A DNA stretch of 64,000 nt. Origin: Anaeramoeba flamelloides (taxonomy: Eukaryota; Metamonada; Anaeramoebidae). The position numbers were made by a program, and so were the translations under genes. The DNA lies in contig JANTQA010000036.1 of assembly GCA_027625915.1 (NCBI GenBank), positions 1,793,501 to 1,857,500 on the forward strand. Reading direction: 5' to 3'. The notes beneath the pieces were generated by a model. The model saw only the letters and a list, made by a program, of their open reading frames with translations. It ran no database searches and was not told the DNA's origin. How positions within the stretch are numbered: the first letter of the stretch is position 1; each line of letters starts with the position of its first letter. This document shows positions 25,701 through 37,200 of the stretch, piece after piece.

Positions 25701-27789
25701 AAAAAAATAATCTCAAAAAGTAAATCTCATTAACGAAAAATACTATTAAAATATAATTATACAGATTAAAATTTTAAATCAAAGTTCAATAAGGAAGTTT
25801 TCTTAAATACCTAGACATATCATTTCTTAGTTGATTTTGTAAGGATTTATGGTATTTTTTCAACAAAGTAATTTGGAAATAATTTTGGGACTTGAAATAA
25901 ATTTTTATTTTAATTGGAAAATAACAGTAGTTACGAAATCCTTATGTCTACTGAAGATTTAATTTTTTCGAGAGAGGCTTCTTCGAAAAAAGCAATTAAA
26001 TACTTTTTTTCCTTCTCTTTATACGAAATAAATTTATATCCTTAAGAATTCGGAATTATTAAGATAGTTTTCAAAAACAATTATTTGAAAAAAAAAAAAT
26101 ATCTTCTTATGTTTTTTAAAATTATAGTATTTCAAAACATTTCATTTTTAAAATCAAATATCTTTTGTATAAATTTATTCTGAAGAAAAAAAAATAGGTT
26201 ACATAAACTTGGTTAAAAAAGTTGGTTTAAAATTTCTATTTGTAACTCTTCATTATTACATTCCAAATTAATTTAATATTTTTTTATTTATATTTCTAGA
26301 TTAAATGGGAATAAATTTTTTATCTGATCTCATTCTTTTTTTTAGTTTTGGTGGTGAATGTTTGAGATAAAATTTCAATATAGTGTTAGGGAAAAAAAAG
26401 ATCAAAATGATTTTTAATTGGGAACATGAATAGAAACAGAAAACTAAAATTAAAATCTATAAAAAGAAGAAACAAATTAACTTCAAAGAATAATCCATTA
26501 TATTACTATGAATCAAAACGAAGCAAAAAAAAACAATTTAAATCTACTTTCTTATCCAAATTGTTGGTGTAGTTTTGGAGATCCTCAAAAATAGTCAAAT
26601 TTTTTCAACAAATTTTGTATGATTGATCAATCAAAGAAAAACACTCATCCCGAAAGTGAACATTAAAAAAAATTTAATTGGTTTATCCTCCATTTTGTCT
26701 TTAAATCATGTATTTTTTCTTTTATTAATTGATCTTTGATTTTCATTTTCAGGTTTTTCAGGTTCTATTAAGGGACTAGTCTCTATATTTTTTTTTTTGA
26801 CCAATTTCTAAATAAGGATTCCTTATCTAGAAATAAGTTTAAAATAAAAATAAACAGGGTCTTTCAAATCTAAGTAATTCACAAAAAATTTTCACAATCT
26901 CTATTAAATTTAGGTAAAAAAATTTAATAGGGACTAGTCCCTTAAGGATTCCCAATTAAAAAGTATGTTTAATTTTTTTTTTCCAAACAGTAAAGTTTAA
27001 ATTCAGGTATAAAAAAACGACGAGAGTGTATCTGTGTTGAAACGAGACAAGGAGCCTTGAAATTGACATGAAGTAACTAAAAATTAATTGATTTTTTGAA
27101 GAAAGAACTCGTATAAAAAAACAAGTATTAATTTTTTTCCCATCGAACTTGAAAAAAACAGTAATAAAACTGTTTTAAAAAGGGGAGGTTTCTAAGTTTT
27201 AAAAAGAGTAACTCAAATTGCTTAAAATAGTGAGTCAAACAGTCTGAGAAACACTTTTTAAAAGCATTAGAACCGACTTTTTTGAAGTAGCTGTAAATTT
27301 AAGAGGTTTTTTGATTAAAATTGGAACTTAAACAAGAGATTTATTGGATATTTCCGACACTATGTGATCAAATTTTCGAAAAACCTTGGACATAAAATAC
27401 TTGAAAACGAATAAAAAATTGAAAAAAATATCCTCGGATTTTGGAAATCGGGAAAGAGAAAAAAAAAAAAAAAGAAGAAAAGTTTTTGTTCGAAAAATAC
27501 TGACACTTACACTGTAATATCGTGAAGAATTTGAACTATTTGAATTCGTAGTGTTGGATTCTGGAGAATCTGATTGAAGATTGATATCACTTGAATATGA
27601 GCCAAATTTGTTTGATTGTGAATTGTTTTTTCTTGTTGGTTTTTGATCCGAATAGCTTTCGGAAGAAACTTCGCCAGCAGAAGTAATCGAAGAGGAAGAA
27701 GTTGAAGACAACAAAGAAAGACTTGAAGAAGAATATTCTTTTTCGCTTTCGTTTGCAGAACTATTCCCAGAAGACGAAGAAAACATCAT
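22711..27789 (-). CDS. Ser-rich / Lys-rich protein of unknown function, two visible exons
   Basis: Exon 1 is 27789-27511: it starts MMFSSSSGNSSANES, codes 93 residues of Ser/Asn/Glu-rich sequence and ends at a consensus GTAAGT donor in phase 0. The other visible exon is 23307-22711 (198 residues plus TAA). It begins STFASDTSSEKIS after an ATAG acceptor, also phase 0. It then runs through Lys-rich segments into a folded-looking part, GVGISALPKKYKKGNHNW, NWENKTKNMYEADIREGD and AYILWLNHKKSPKGD. Joined directly they give 291 residues, but further small exons could lie in the 4.2 kb between. The basic runs would suit a nuclear or nucleic-acid-binding protein, which is only inference. Frames overlapping 22959-23300 in another phase are shadows of the Lys run. 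No family is recognised. Confidence 0.62.
24128..25067. mobile_element. Long member of the TTAA-GGGACTAG element family
   Basis: Left end TTAAGGGACTAGTTTATATT and right end AGAGACTAGTCCCTTAA match the ends of the 175-bp MITEs at 26768, 31087 and 47461. Subterminal sequence (CCAATTACTTAGATTTGAAA; AAGGATTCCTTATTTAG) is shared as well. This copy is about 940 bp, because about 760 extra bases lie between the two conserved halves. Either it is closer to the parent element or something inserted later. The interior carries a small CxxC reading frame (24375-24482). Confidence 0.75.
24375..24482 (+). CDS. Small CxxC frame inside the long TTAA element (35 aa)
   Basis: ATG at 24375 opens a 35-codon frame, starting MSKKAKPCYFCGRRTKN and ending HEKTV before TGA. 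It has one Cys-x2-Cys pair with basic flanks, like half of a zinc knuckle, and looks more protein-like than the surrounding noise. It lies within a transposable element and inside the inferred long intron of the minus-strand gene. It could be a transposase remnant, an isolated exon or chance. No second metal-binding pair is seen downstream. Confidence 0.3.
   Translation: MSKKAKPCYFCGRRTKNSLKNKPEKVFLDLHEKTV
25068..26380. other. Non-coding intron sequence
   Basis: Within the inferred 4.2 kb minus-strand intron. No gene, RNA or clear inverted repeat seen. Confidence 0.4.
26381..26992. mobile_element. MITE, GTGAAAC-end family (copy 2), carrying an inserted MITE
   Basis: The left end near 26381 (GTTAGGGAAAAAAAAGATC) and right end near 26992 (TTTTTCCAAACAGTAAAG) correspond to the copy at 9062-9462. 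Both share GAAGAAACAAATTAACTTC and TTCTTTTATTAATTGATCTT internally. The match is interrupted exactly at 26768-26945 by a 178-bp TTAA-type MITE, so this older element served as target for the younger one. Confidence 0.65.
26768..26945. mobile_element. TTAA-GGGACTAG MITE (178 bp), nested
   Basis: Near-perfect inverted ends TTAAGGGACTAGTC and GACTAGTCCCTTAA, with TTAA at both edges. The interior carries the family's AAGGATTCCTTATCTAG and TCAAATCTAAGTAATT blocks. It is nested in the MITE at 26381-26992. TTAA is the typical target of piggyBac-type elements, but no transposase supports that label. Confidence 0.85.
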
Positions 27790-28254
27790 TTAGAAAAATT
27801 TTGAAAAAAATGAAATAAAAAATCTTTTCAAAACCGTCAACAAACTTAGTTTTCAAAAATTCTTGCTACAACACAAACCTATCCAAATAGTAACCATTAG
27901 GTTTTTCACTAATCACCTTGTTTTGGCTTTAAAAGATAACTTTTTTTTAATACACTCTTGTTTACATTTGTCAAAACAGTTAATCCTTTTTATTCTTCTT
28001 TTCTTGAATGATCGTTTTATTGACAGTTTTGTATTTTAACAGAATGTAAGTGATTGGAGGGAAAACATTGGAGAGTTCCATTTCTAATTTCAACCTTGGA
28101 AAACTTTCTTATTGAATTTATTTTTTCTCGTCAAAAACCAAACTTTTTAGTTTTGTCTTCTTCTTTTTTTTACCAGTCAATCCCTTAGAAATTGATTGTA
28201 ATTTTGACTTACCCCGTTTATTTGTTTTGAGACTTTTTTTAAGCCAAAGCTTTG
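27790..28254. promoter_or_regulatory. Probable divergent intergenic promoter region
   Basis: It lies between the minus-strand start at 27789 and a plus-strand ATG at 28255, so it should carry both 5' regions if both are genes. It has CAAAACA/TGTTTTG-type motifs and is visibly less AT-extreme than the flanks. No defined transcription factor site can be named. Confidence 0.35.
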
Positions 28255-28972
28255 ATGAGTGAACTTAGACTCCTTCACGTTTCTAGATTTTTGAATGATA
28301 AAAAGGATAATCAAGTGAAATTTTTTCATCCTTAAAATAAAAATATCATTCAACTAATTTTTGATTCTATTTTTTGTAAAGAAACAGATAACTGTGTTTA
28401 TTGTTTTGGTTTGGAAACAATCTCCTTGTTATAATCTGAGTTTGGCCTGGAAGAACGAAAAAAATGAGATTGTTAGAAGTGACATAAGATGATATTGAGG
28501 AGTTCGAAGAACGACGATTAATATCATCTTAGCACTAGAACAATCTCATTATTTTGAGTCTGGAAGGAGAACCAAAACGAAGAATTATAAAAGGTGATTG
28601 TTGAACAAATGAAACAATATGAGATGCTATTTATTTTTTAACTCGGGATCTAACTCGTCAAAACAAAACAAACAAACAAATAAATTTAACCAAAACAAGT
28701 TATTTGTTATTTTTGATGGTACTTTGAAGAACCTATTCTTCAAAGGATCTCATTCTCTCAATGTATTTAGTGAAAAGATTGAAGTTAAATTTTGAATTTT
28801 CATCGTCGGTGACAAAACTTGGTTTAAATTTTCTAGAGATAAACTAGATCGTTCATCCATTCAAGAGATCTCTCTCCGCTTTTATTTTCCGTTGGTCAGC
28901 CAATTCTCGAAAACGATCAAACTTAAAAACCTGCATGCATCTCTTGGTGTTCTTGACTATGAAGTGTTTTGA
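28255..28972 (+). pseudogene. Coding-like block, unfinished gene model or decayed gene
   Basis: ATG 28255 opens 20 codons (MSELRLLHVSRFLNDKK...). A GTGAAA donor at 28315 and an AAAG acceptor at 28381 then lead in phase into KQITVFIVLVWKQSPCYN and LSLAWKNEKNEIVRSD. Further on, 28700-28972 reads LFVIFDGTLKNLFFKG, then a TGA, then FIVGDKTWFKFSRDK through HASLGVLDYEVF and a TGA. GC content and residue mix are those of real coding sequence, with beta-strand-like patterns faintly reminiscent of a C2-type fold. I could not join the parts without a stop, so either short introns are missed or the gene is broken. An 88-nt hairpin lies within the block. Function unknown. Confidence 0.45.
28463..28550. 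ncRNA. 88-nt rod-like hairpin, possible small-RNA precursor
   Basis: The arms pair as AATGAGATTGTT with AACAATCTCATT (12 bp), then AGTG with CACT, then AAGATGATATT with AATATCATCTT (11 bp). Small bulges separate them, and an apical mini-stem GTTC-GAA-GAAC lies near 28503-28513. In this sequence such a long mixed-base pairing is not expected by chance. It could be a miRNA-like precursor, an insertion scar or a foldback element in the surrounding coding-like block. Confidence 0.4.
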
Positions 28973-31086
28973 ACAGTACTTAAAATTTTCAAAACTTGAC
29001 AGAGTAAAAAAAAATGTTTTTTTTTTTTTTTTTTTTTAAAAAATGATTATTTATTTTTTTCCCCTTTCCAAAACCTCTTTTAAATGGTCTCTTCTCTCCT
29101 TTTTTCGAAGAAAAAAGAATATAAACAAAATTTTTTTTTTTTAAAAATGATATTGCAATTTTTTGGAAAAGAGAAAAAAACAAAGTTTGTAAATAGACAT
29201 TGTTTTTAATCAAAGAAATGGAATTTATTCTTTTTCCAAACTTTCCCCAAATGATCAAGCACTTTTTTTTTAGTTTTTATTGAACAAGTGTTATGGTTCC
29301 TTTGACCAAAACATGTGTTCAACTGGTTTTAAATTGAGACATTGGCAAATCTCAGTGTTATCGATTAAACAACGTCGTAAATAAAAATTTCAAAGTACTG
29401 TTAAATAACTTTAAATATCAGATTTAAAGACAAAATTATTGGTAAAATACATCTTAATTCACTTTGTTAGAATTGGAAATAAGAAGATCAGAAAATTCCC
29501 AAACTTTGCCTAATAATACAAGGAATTGTCAAAATCTTTCCACAACAACTACAATGCTATCCTAAACTTTTAAGCGTTCTAATCTCTTTCTTATCTGTAG
29601 TTATCTAAAATTATTTACAAAAATTTTCTCAAATAAAAAGTTTATGTTTAAAAAAATAAATAGCTCTTTTATAGAACCAATTATTGTAACTTTATACGAA
29701 AGTGTCAAGTTCTTGTTTTTTCGTTTGTTTACAAATACGAATAAATTGGCGAAAAATACACATATCCAAAGAATAAAAACCAGCTTAAAAATTAAAACTC
29801 ATTCTTTTTTATTCATCTCATCCAAATACATCATCTCATTAAATTTCGAATATTAGTCTTTGGGTTTAAATCAATTTGGATGCATAATTAAGTGGATTTT
29901 TCAGTAAATTAGAAATAATGAATTGGAATTTTCTCAATTTTTTTATATTTTTTTCAGTTTTTTTATAATTAAAAGTCTCTTTTTTTCAATTTCAAAATTT
30001 CGTGTCTATTTATTTGAGAAATATTTTACAAATTGATACTTTATTTTTTGAATTTAAATTTTAATAACAGAACCTATAGAAACAAATGACATCATAACAT
30101 CTCCAATAAGCACCTGTTTATTTGATCTTTTATTGAGCAAACCTTTTAAGAAATATGGAATATAGCTTTAAATTTGAAATAAATGTTTATGAATACCAAA
30201 CCAGTTATTTTAACATATATACTAAAAATTTTCAAAATTTCTACTCTGAGTTACCCCGAAAAGTGAGTCAAACAGTTTGATAAACACTTTTCATAATTAT
30301 TGCCCCTTTTATTTTATATAAAAGTAATGTTGGAAATTTCTTTAATCCTTGGCTATTTTTCCAAGTCAAGTAGATTTTGAACCAGGCATACTCTTGCAGA
30401 AATAATCTTTTAATTAGCATTTTAACATGAATTTTTGTTTTTTAAAATATAAAACAAATTTTTTTTTGGAATAATTGTACTTTTCAGTAGATTTTCTTCT
30501 AGTCGTTTGTCCACTTTAATTGTTTTTTTTTTTTTTTTTCTTGAAAGTGAAAGGATTATTCAAAAGAAATTTAAATCAAAAAGAAAAAAATAAACTTTAA
30601 TAAGTACATGATATTTTCAAAAAAGTCAGTTTAATATATTATAAAGAATCGTTTAATATAAAAATAAAATTTGTATTATTTTATTTTTTACATATATCTT
30701 TTCTGTACTGGGTAAATAGATTTTGTTTCAATTTTTATTTGAATTGGCATAGTCTTTTGGGAAATAAAGAAGTATCTCTTTATTCGATTTCTGATACTTT
30801 TTGGTTGAAATTTCACAAAATTTTGTATTAAATTGAGAATTTGATTTATTTTTATGAATTGGTCTAATTTACAATAAATAAAAAAGAAACTTTCAAAAAA
30901 AAATGGTTTTTTAAAAAGAGATAATTTTTCCCTTGTGAGATACAATGGTCTGAGATAGTGGAATGTATCTTTGATGATCAATTTTGCACGAATATTATGA
31001 ATTTAGAATTAATCATCTTCTGGTAACAATGGTCTATTTTAATGATTATATGCCAATTTGGACATAATTAGTTAAAATTTTTCATA
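28973..31086. other. Non-coding stretch
   Basis: No supported gene. A minus-strand open frame at 30688-30981 has some protein-like character (INQILNLIQNFVKFQPK) but no ATG and no family match, so it is not called. Several long A/T tracts. Confidence 0.4.
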
Positions 31087-31261
31087 TTAAAGGACCAGTA
31101 TTAATTTTATTTTTACCAATTTCTAAAGAAGGATTCCTTCTCTAGAAATATCTTTAATATTCAAAATAAATAGTGGTTTTCAAATCTAAGTAATTGAAAA
31201 ACATTTTCTCAACCTCTAATTAAATTTAGGTAAAAAAATTTAATCGATATTAGTCCCTTAA
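31087..31261. mobile_element. TTAA-GGGACTAG MITE (175 bp)
   Basis: TTAA at both edges, ends TTAAAGGACCAGTATTAA and TTAGTCCCTTAA, and shared internal blocks (AAGGATTCCTTCTCTAG; TCAAATCTAAGTAATT). More diverged ends than the copy at 26768, so an older insertion. Confidence 0.8.
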
Positions 31262-31482
31262 ACCAACCCAAGAAACTTGATATTCATTTTTTGAAATAAC
31301 ATAGTACTATGTCTTTGAAAATATATAAAGTATATTAATTAGTAGAATCTTCCTTTTTTTCAGGAAATTTTTAAATGATAATTATTTCTTTATTTATCAA
31401 ACATAAAGGACAATTGTTTAATAAAACATGGGTATTATATATTTATGAATATTTACGTCTTAGAACAATAATTATATATATA

Positions 31483-32557
31483 TAAACTCAATTCCAAAAA
31501 TTGGGGCACACCTTCAAAATCAATTTAATTCCAAGAAAAGTGATATTTGACTCTTAAATAGAAACATTAGATATTAACAATCAAAGTAAATAATTTTAAA
31601 GTTAATTATCTATAATTTTTTTTTCATTATTTTTTGATTTTTGATTTTCAATAATTTTTTTGATTTTTTTTGTATTCTTTTTTTTTCAATTGAAAAAAAA
31701 AATTAAAATTTTTTTCAAAACATTTCGAAAATCTCAAAATCACTTTAAAATGAAATTTAAAAGTTTTCATTCTGATCACAAAAAAAAAATTTTTTTTTCT
31801 CTCAAAAAGAAAAAAGATTCTTTTTTGATCGAGAAAAAATTTTTTTGAAAAAAAATCATGATATGGTGTGCTAGTACACATGGGATATAAACAGACCTTA
31901 TTATAATTAATGGAAGTGTGAATACTGAATGTATTATTAATGATATTATCAAAAAAATCAAAGGAAATTCAATTCGCTAATTCAGAATATAGTGGGTTGA
32001 AATGGATTTTCCAAAAGGATGGAGCTTGTCCACATACTTCAAAAAAAAACTCAAACTTACTTAAATCGGGGATGTAATGCTCTGGACCCTTGACCCCCAA
32101 TTCCACAAATTTAAATTCAATTGGTAATTTATGGATAATTATGGACACTAAACTGAAAAATTGTAACCAAAAAATGAAGAAGAATTTTTAAAATTTTCAC
32201 TAATGTATGAAATACTTTGAGTTGGGAAACCTAAGATAATTAGTAAACTCTATATTTAAAACGATAGATTTAGTTATCAAAAGACAAGCTGGATCTATTA
32301 ATAGTTTTTATTAATTTTTCTTTCAATAAAAATGGATTTTTTGGTAACCGTGTTCCAAAAATAGGGGCACACTTTTTTTTATTTTTTCTTTTTTATTTTT
32401 CGAATTGAATTTTAAATTTACTATAAAATATATAAATAGTATTAATTAAATATTTTTGGGTTTTTTATTATTTTAGTGCTCAAGTATCATGTATTTTGGA
32501 GTATATTTTTATTAATGTAATTTTTTTTTTGTGTCCCATTTTTTGGAATTGAGTTTA
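31483..32557 (+). mobile_element. Tc1/mariner element relic with transposase remnant
   Basis: Terminal inverted repeats AACTCAATTCCAAAAATTGG (left) and its counterpart TTTTTTGGAATTGAGTTT (right) lie inside TA-rich flanks. Between 31860 and 32170 the plus strand, read across frames, shows transposase signatures: a block like FQKDGACPHTSKK that corresponds to the second catalytic Asp region (Q.DGAP.H), and later an N-x-N-S-I-like block where NPIEN is expected. Several frame changes and stops make it inactive. A second left-type end (TTCCAAAAATAGGGGCACAC) at about 32352 suggests a smaller related element nested inside. Confidence 0.75.
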
Positions 32558-32565
32558 TATATATA

Positions 32566-33182
32566 TATCACAGGTATGAAGATTTTTTGATTTCATTAAA
32601 CGATCTTTGCATGTGTGACCGAAGCGTAACAATTCGTTTATATTATTTATCTCTATAATCAAAACAAAACAAAATTAAGTGTGCTAATCTAATTTGGAAT
32701 TGATAAAAAAGTTAAATTTTTACAACTTTTCTACCCCAAGTGGGTAATTTTAAAAATAAAAAAAATCAATTCCTCTTCTCGGAGTTTAAATAATTTACAA
32801 TTTTAGAGATTTTTAAAAGCAAAAACTGTTTGTGTTGTTTTGGTGTTTTTAAAATAGAAAATCAAACTATTTTCATGGTTTTAAATACAACCCCCCACTG
32901 GAATGAGAAATCGTGAATTCCTATTGTTTTCAAGGCTTTTAAGGCAATTACATACTACCTGTATATAATTGATTTTTTTCCCCTTCTTTAACAGTTTGTA
33001 AGTTTGTATTTTTTCATATCTGAGAAATGAAATGTAGCATTAAAAAATCGCACACTGCAAAAAATAGTAAAAAAAAAAAAAAACGAATGGAACGAAAAAA
33101 CATGTAATTAATTTGAAAAAAAAAAAAGCGATTTTAGAAGCCCTTTGTGATTTTAAAACGAAAAATTGTAATACCTGTGATA
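32566..33182. mobile_element. Short element with TATCACAGGTAT ends
   Basis: Left TATCACAGGTATGAAGATTT and right ATACCTGTGATA form a 12-bp inverted repeat with weaker extension to about 22 bp, enclosing about 617 non-coding bases. It directly abuts the mariner relic. The modest repeat length leaves some doubt. Confidence 0.5.
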
Positions 33183-33239
33183 TTACTATATAAATTTCAT
33201 TTTACTCAAAGTTGCCCAGCTAAAAAAGAACAATTAGCT

Positions 33240-33750
33240 GTTTTTTTAAGAATCAACCAAACATAGATTGTTTATGTATAAAAGAAATAATAAACTCCGT
33301 ATTAGAGCTGATAATCATAAATGAAATACCTGAACAAACTATAAATTTGAAAAAAAAAAATTGTCAAAAAAATTTTTGGTAACCTTTTATTGGTGAGTCT
33401 CGTACAAAATTCTTAATTTCTTTGGAAAATTAAAATTATTGACAATAATATTTTTTTTTTTTTTTTTTTTTAATTGTAAGTACATGAATTTTAAAATAAA
33501 ATAGGAAACCTCGCTTTTTCTTAATGTTAATTTGGGGTTTCAAACACTTTTTTTACTTCAAATTGATAAGTTAAAAAAAAAATAAAAAAGAAGAGAAGAA
33601 AAAAAAAAAAAAAAGTTGACTATTTGAGAAAAAATGATTTTCATCAGATCTAAAAAATTGAAATTTTATTTTGAGAAGAATAATGACTAAAACCCATAGA
33701 ATATGTTCTATTTCTTCAATAAAACTGAGACCCATTTGAATGAAAAGGAG
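33240..33750. repeat. 500-bp dispersed repeat, copy 1 (other copy 56060-56560)
   Basis: Direct-orientation similarity over about 500 bases with 56060-56560. Both begin AATCAACCAAA..., share ACATGAATTTTAAAA-like and GAATAATAATGA-like blocks and end GAGTTTATA. No inverted ends and no coding frame. Probably a fragment of a longer transposable element. Confidence 0.65.
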
Positions 33751-33751
33751 T

Positions 33752-33775
33752 TTATATATATATATATATATATAT
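33752..33775. repeat. (TA)n microsatellite
   Basis: Short TA run of about 24 bases, immediately after the dispersed repeat copy at 33240-33750. Confidence 0.9.
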
Positions 33776-34242
33776 TAAATTTATTATTTCAGGTTCTTCA
33801 GAATTTTTAAAGCGGTGTAGATTTCGAATGATTGATCTAATTTTTGAACTGGGTATTTCTTTTAAAATGAACGAAAAAATAAGTAAAATACTATTTGAAA
33901 TGATTACTTTTTATAATTTTTAAAAATTACAGTCGATTTGATAATTTTTTTCCGTTTACTATTTTTTTCAGGTAGGATTAATTTATATATTTCATCATTA
34001 ATGATAAATATAAATTCTAAGAATTTGTTTCGTATGTGGTAGATATAAAAGAAAAAGAAAAACAAAAACAAAAAAAAAAAAGTTTTTTAAAATAATTTAG
34101 AGTTTATTTTTATTTAATTACAATTTCTAGATATTAAATTTAAATAAAGAGAGAGAGAAAAAAAAAGAGAGAAGTGGGAAAAATAAGAAATAAATGATAA
34201 AAGTATAACAAAAATGAAAAATGAAAAGAAATTCTCCGAAAT

Positions 34243-37200
34243 TTAATTTTTATATTTTGATTTTTCAACTCGGATATTTCTGTGTTTAAATTCTTTCAGG
34301 AATTCTTTTTCATTTCCTTTCTTAAATTTAACATTTAAAGATTGGCTTTTATCAATAGCAATGTTTAATATGTTTTTAGAATCGGTATCGTAATATATTT
34401 GAAGTTCATTACTGTATTGAAATTTGAATTCGAGTTTTTGATTTTCTCTTAAGCATTTGAAGACTAAAAATTCTTCTAAAAAATTAAATATACCAATAAT
34501 TCCTTTTGTTAATTGTGGAAATGTACTTTTTATAATAGTAGCTTTATAAATCATTTGTTTTTTTTTGTTATTATTTAAAAGTGTTGATGAATGCTTCTCG
34601 TCGCCCTTCTTCTTCTCTTTTTCTTTATCCTTCCTCAGCTTTTCTTTCTTCTTCCTCTTTTCTTTATCCTTATCCTTCTCCTTCTCCTTCTCCTCCTCCT
34701 TCCCCTTCCCCTTCTCCTTCTCCTTCTCATTTCCTTTATCCTTCTCATGTCCTTTACCCTTCTCATTCCCTTTACCCTTCTCATTTTGTTTATCCTTCCC
34801 TTTTTCTTTCTTCTTCCTCCTTTCGTAATTCTTCCTCTTCTTCCCTTTCTTTTTGTTTGTGGATGTATGCTTTTGAAGTTCATCTTCACTCCCATTGGAG
34901 TTAGAATTGACTTCGGATGATGAATATGAAGAAGACGAATAAGTGGATGAATAAGAAGATTCATTTGTGGTAGAATAAGACGAACGAGAATAGTTGTCGG
35001 AATATTCAGATACAGATGATGAATATGACGACGATGAGTACGATGAGTACGATGATTGTGATGAGTATGATGAGTATGATGAATATGTTGAATATGATGA
35101 ATAATTAGATTCAGAATCAGAATCCAAACTGAATAATGAATCCATTTCTATATATAATTTAGGATCAATCTCTGAACTTGAATTGTCATTTTTTTTTGAT
35201 TTTCTTTTTGATTTTGTTTTTGTTTTTGGGTTTGAGTTTTTATATAAATTGCTTATTGTGTGTTTGGGTGGGTTAATTTGTTGATTGTGTTTATTTATTA
35301 AATGGAAATTGCGGAAAAGTTTAAATAAATGAACACTTTCGTGTTCATTACTAAACTTCAATAGATATGAATAATTATCAAAACTAAGTTTTAAAAAATC
35401 CATTCTTTTTTGATTTATATAAATCTTAGAATTCGTGAAATTTATTTTTTTTATTCCTTTTTTTTTCGTTTTAAAATGAAAAAATATGGATTCTTTGTTC
35501 TTGATAATTATCGAACCAGTATCATTTTTTTTTCCATTATTATTTACAATTATGAATTTGGAATGAAGTAATCTTTTATTATTTTGCTTGTGTTGTGTTT
35601 TGTTTAGTGTTTGTTGTTGTTGTTGTTGTTGTTGTTGTTCTTGTTTATTCTGTTTTTGTTCCTGTCCCTGTTCTTGTTTATTGTTTATTTGAGGTTTTAA
35701 TTTTATTTGTGTTAAATCGATATTTTTCTTCTTTTCGTTCTTTTGGTTTTTTAATATTTCATCATTTTCCAGAGTATTGTTATTTTTATTGGTACTGTTT
35801 TGAATATCAATTTCTTTTACTGGTGTTTTAATATTTCTATTTGAGAAATTATTCTTTTTCTTTTGATCTATATTTTTTTTTTTTTTTGAATTTGAGCGAA
35901 CTTTCATCCACGAAAATGTTTTCCAAGTTTTTTTCTTAAAAGATTTATTCTTTTTTTCGCTACTTTTCTTCTTCTTCTTCTTCTTTTTCTTATTCTTATT
36001 CTTGTTCTTCTTCTTCCTCTTTTTTTTCCTCTTCTTGTTTTTTCTTTTTTCTTTTTCATTTTCATTTTTAAAAAGATCTGGGTTTTTTTCAAATTCCATT
36101 TGTCTCCAATCTAACAATTTCAAGGCAAGAGAAGAACGTTTTTCTTGGCTTTCACAAAGAAAGTATAATCTTGATTTCTTACCAATATGAAAGCAAATAA
36201 GATCGATGTATAATGGGTGTATAACAAAAGATAATTTATTTGCATATAACTTTAAGATTTGGTTATTCATTTTTAAAAATGCCTCTTGATTTGAAATAAA
36301 TAATTTTGCTTTTCCTTTTACGTTTTGCGCAATGTCGACTACTTTTAATTTAAAAATACTTAATTCTTTGTTTCTATCTTTTTCATTTTGATTTTCATTC
36401 TCGTTCTCATTCTCGTTTTCTTTTTTTACATCATCTTCTTTTTTGATCTCATCTTCTTTTTCGCTCTCATCTTCTTTTTCGCTCTCATCTTTTTTTTCGA
36501 TCTCGTTTCCGTTTTCGTTTTCTATTTGTATTTCTTTTTCTATTTGTATTTCTTTTTGTTTTTCATTTTCATTTATATTTTTGTTTTTATTGCCTTTTTC
36601 TTTCATTTTTTTAATTTCAATTCGTTTGTTTTGTTTAGGTACAGTTTTGTTATTTTCTTGCTGTTCTGAAGACTCGTTAATATTACGATTCAGAAAAATG
36701 TGTGTCTCATTATCAGAAGACAATGATTGGCTTAACGAATCAAATTCACTTGGTTGAGAGGAGATAGACTGCGGTAATTCACCTTCTCTTCTCGTTAATT
36801 CAAGAATATACCCACGACAAAAGTCTCTGCAAGTTTCTACTGTCGGAAATAAAAGATGGAATTTTAAAAACTTTTCTTTATTTTGTAAATTTTGTTCTAT
36901 ATTATTTTGTTGTTCATTTTTATTTTCATTTTCTTTTTTGTTATTTTTGTTTTCTTGTTTTTTATTTTTATTATCATTTTCATTTTCATTTTCTTGCCTC
37001 GCTTTTTTTTCATTTCCCTCTCCTTGATCCTTTGTGCCAATTTTTTCTTGAATTAAATTTTGCTTCTCATTTACTTTTGTTTTCTTTTCTTCTTCTGGAT
37101 AAATTCGGATTTGTATAAGTTTTGCACACGTTGGGTGCAATAGAATTTTAGTTTGTTCAAAATTTGAAACATATTCGTTCTGCGAATTGATATGCAAAGT

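Noticed and set aside
28500-28515. TTCGAAG motif reminiscent of a tRNA T-loop
   Set aside because: No acceptor, D or anticodon stems can be built around it; it is the tip of the 88-nt hairpin.
29644-29856. 70-residue plus-strand frame
   Set aside because: Ile/Phe/Lys/Ser noise typical of AT-rich DNA, no domain pattern and no splice context.
30688-30981. 97-residue minus-strand frame
   Set aside because: Begins at TTG directly after a stop, no ATG or good acceptor upstream, no family features. Possible exon but not supportable.
34565-34964. Several long Phe/Ser/Leu- or Arg-rich open frames on both strands
   Set aside because: They are antisense or shifted readings of the Lys/Glu codon runs of the real minus-strand gene at 34243-37712.
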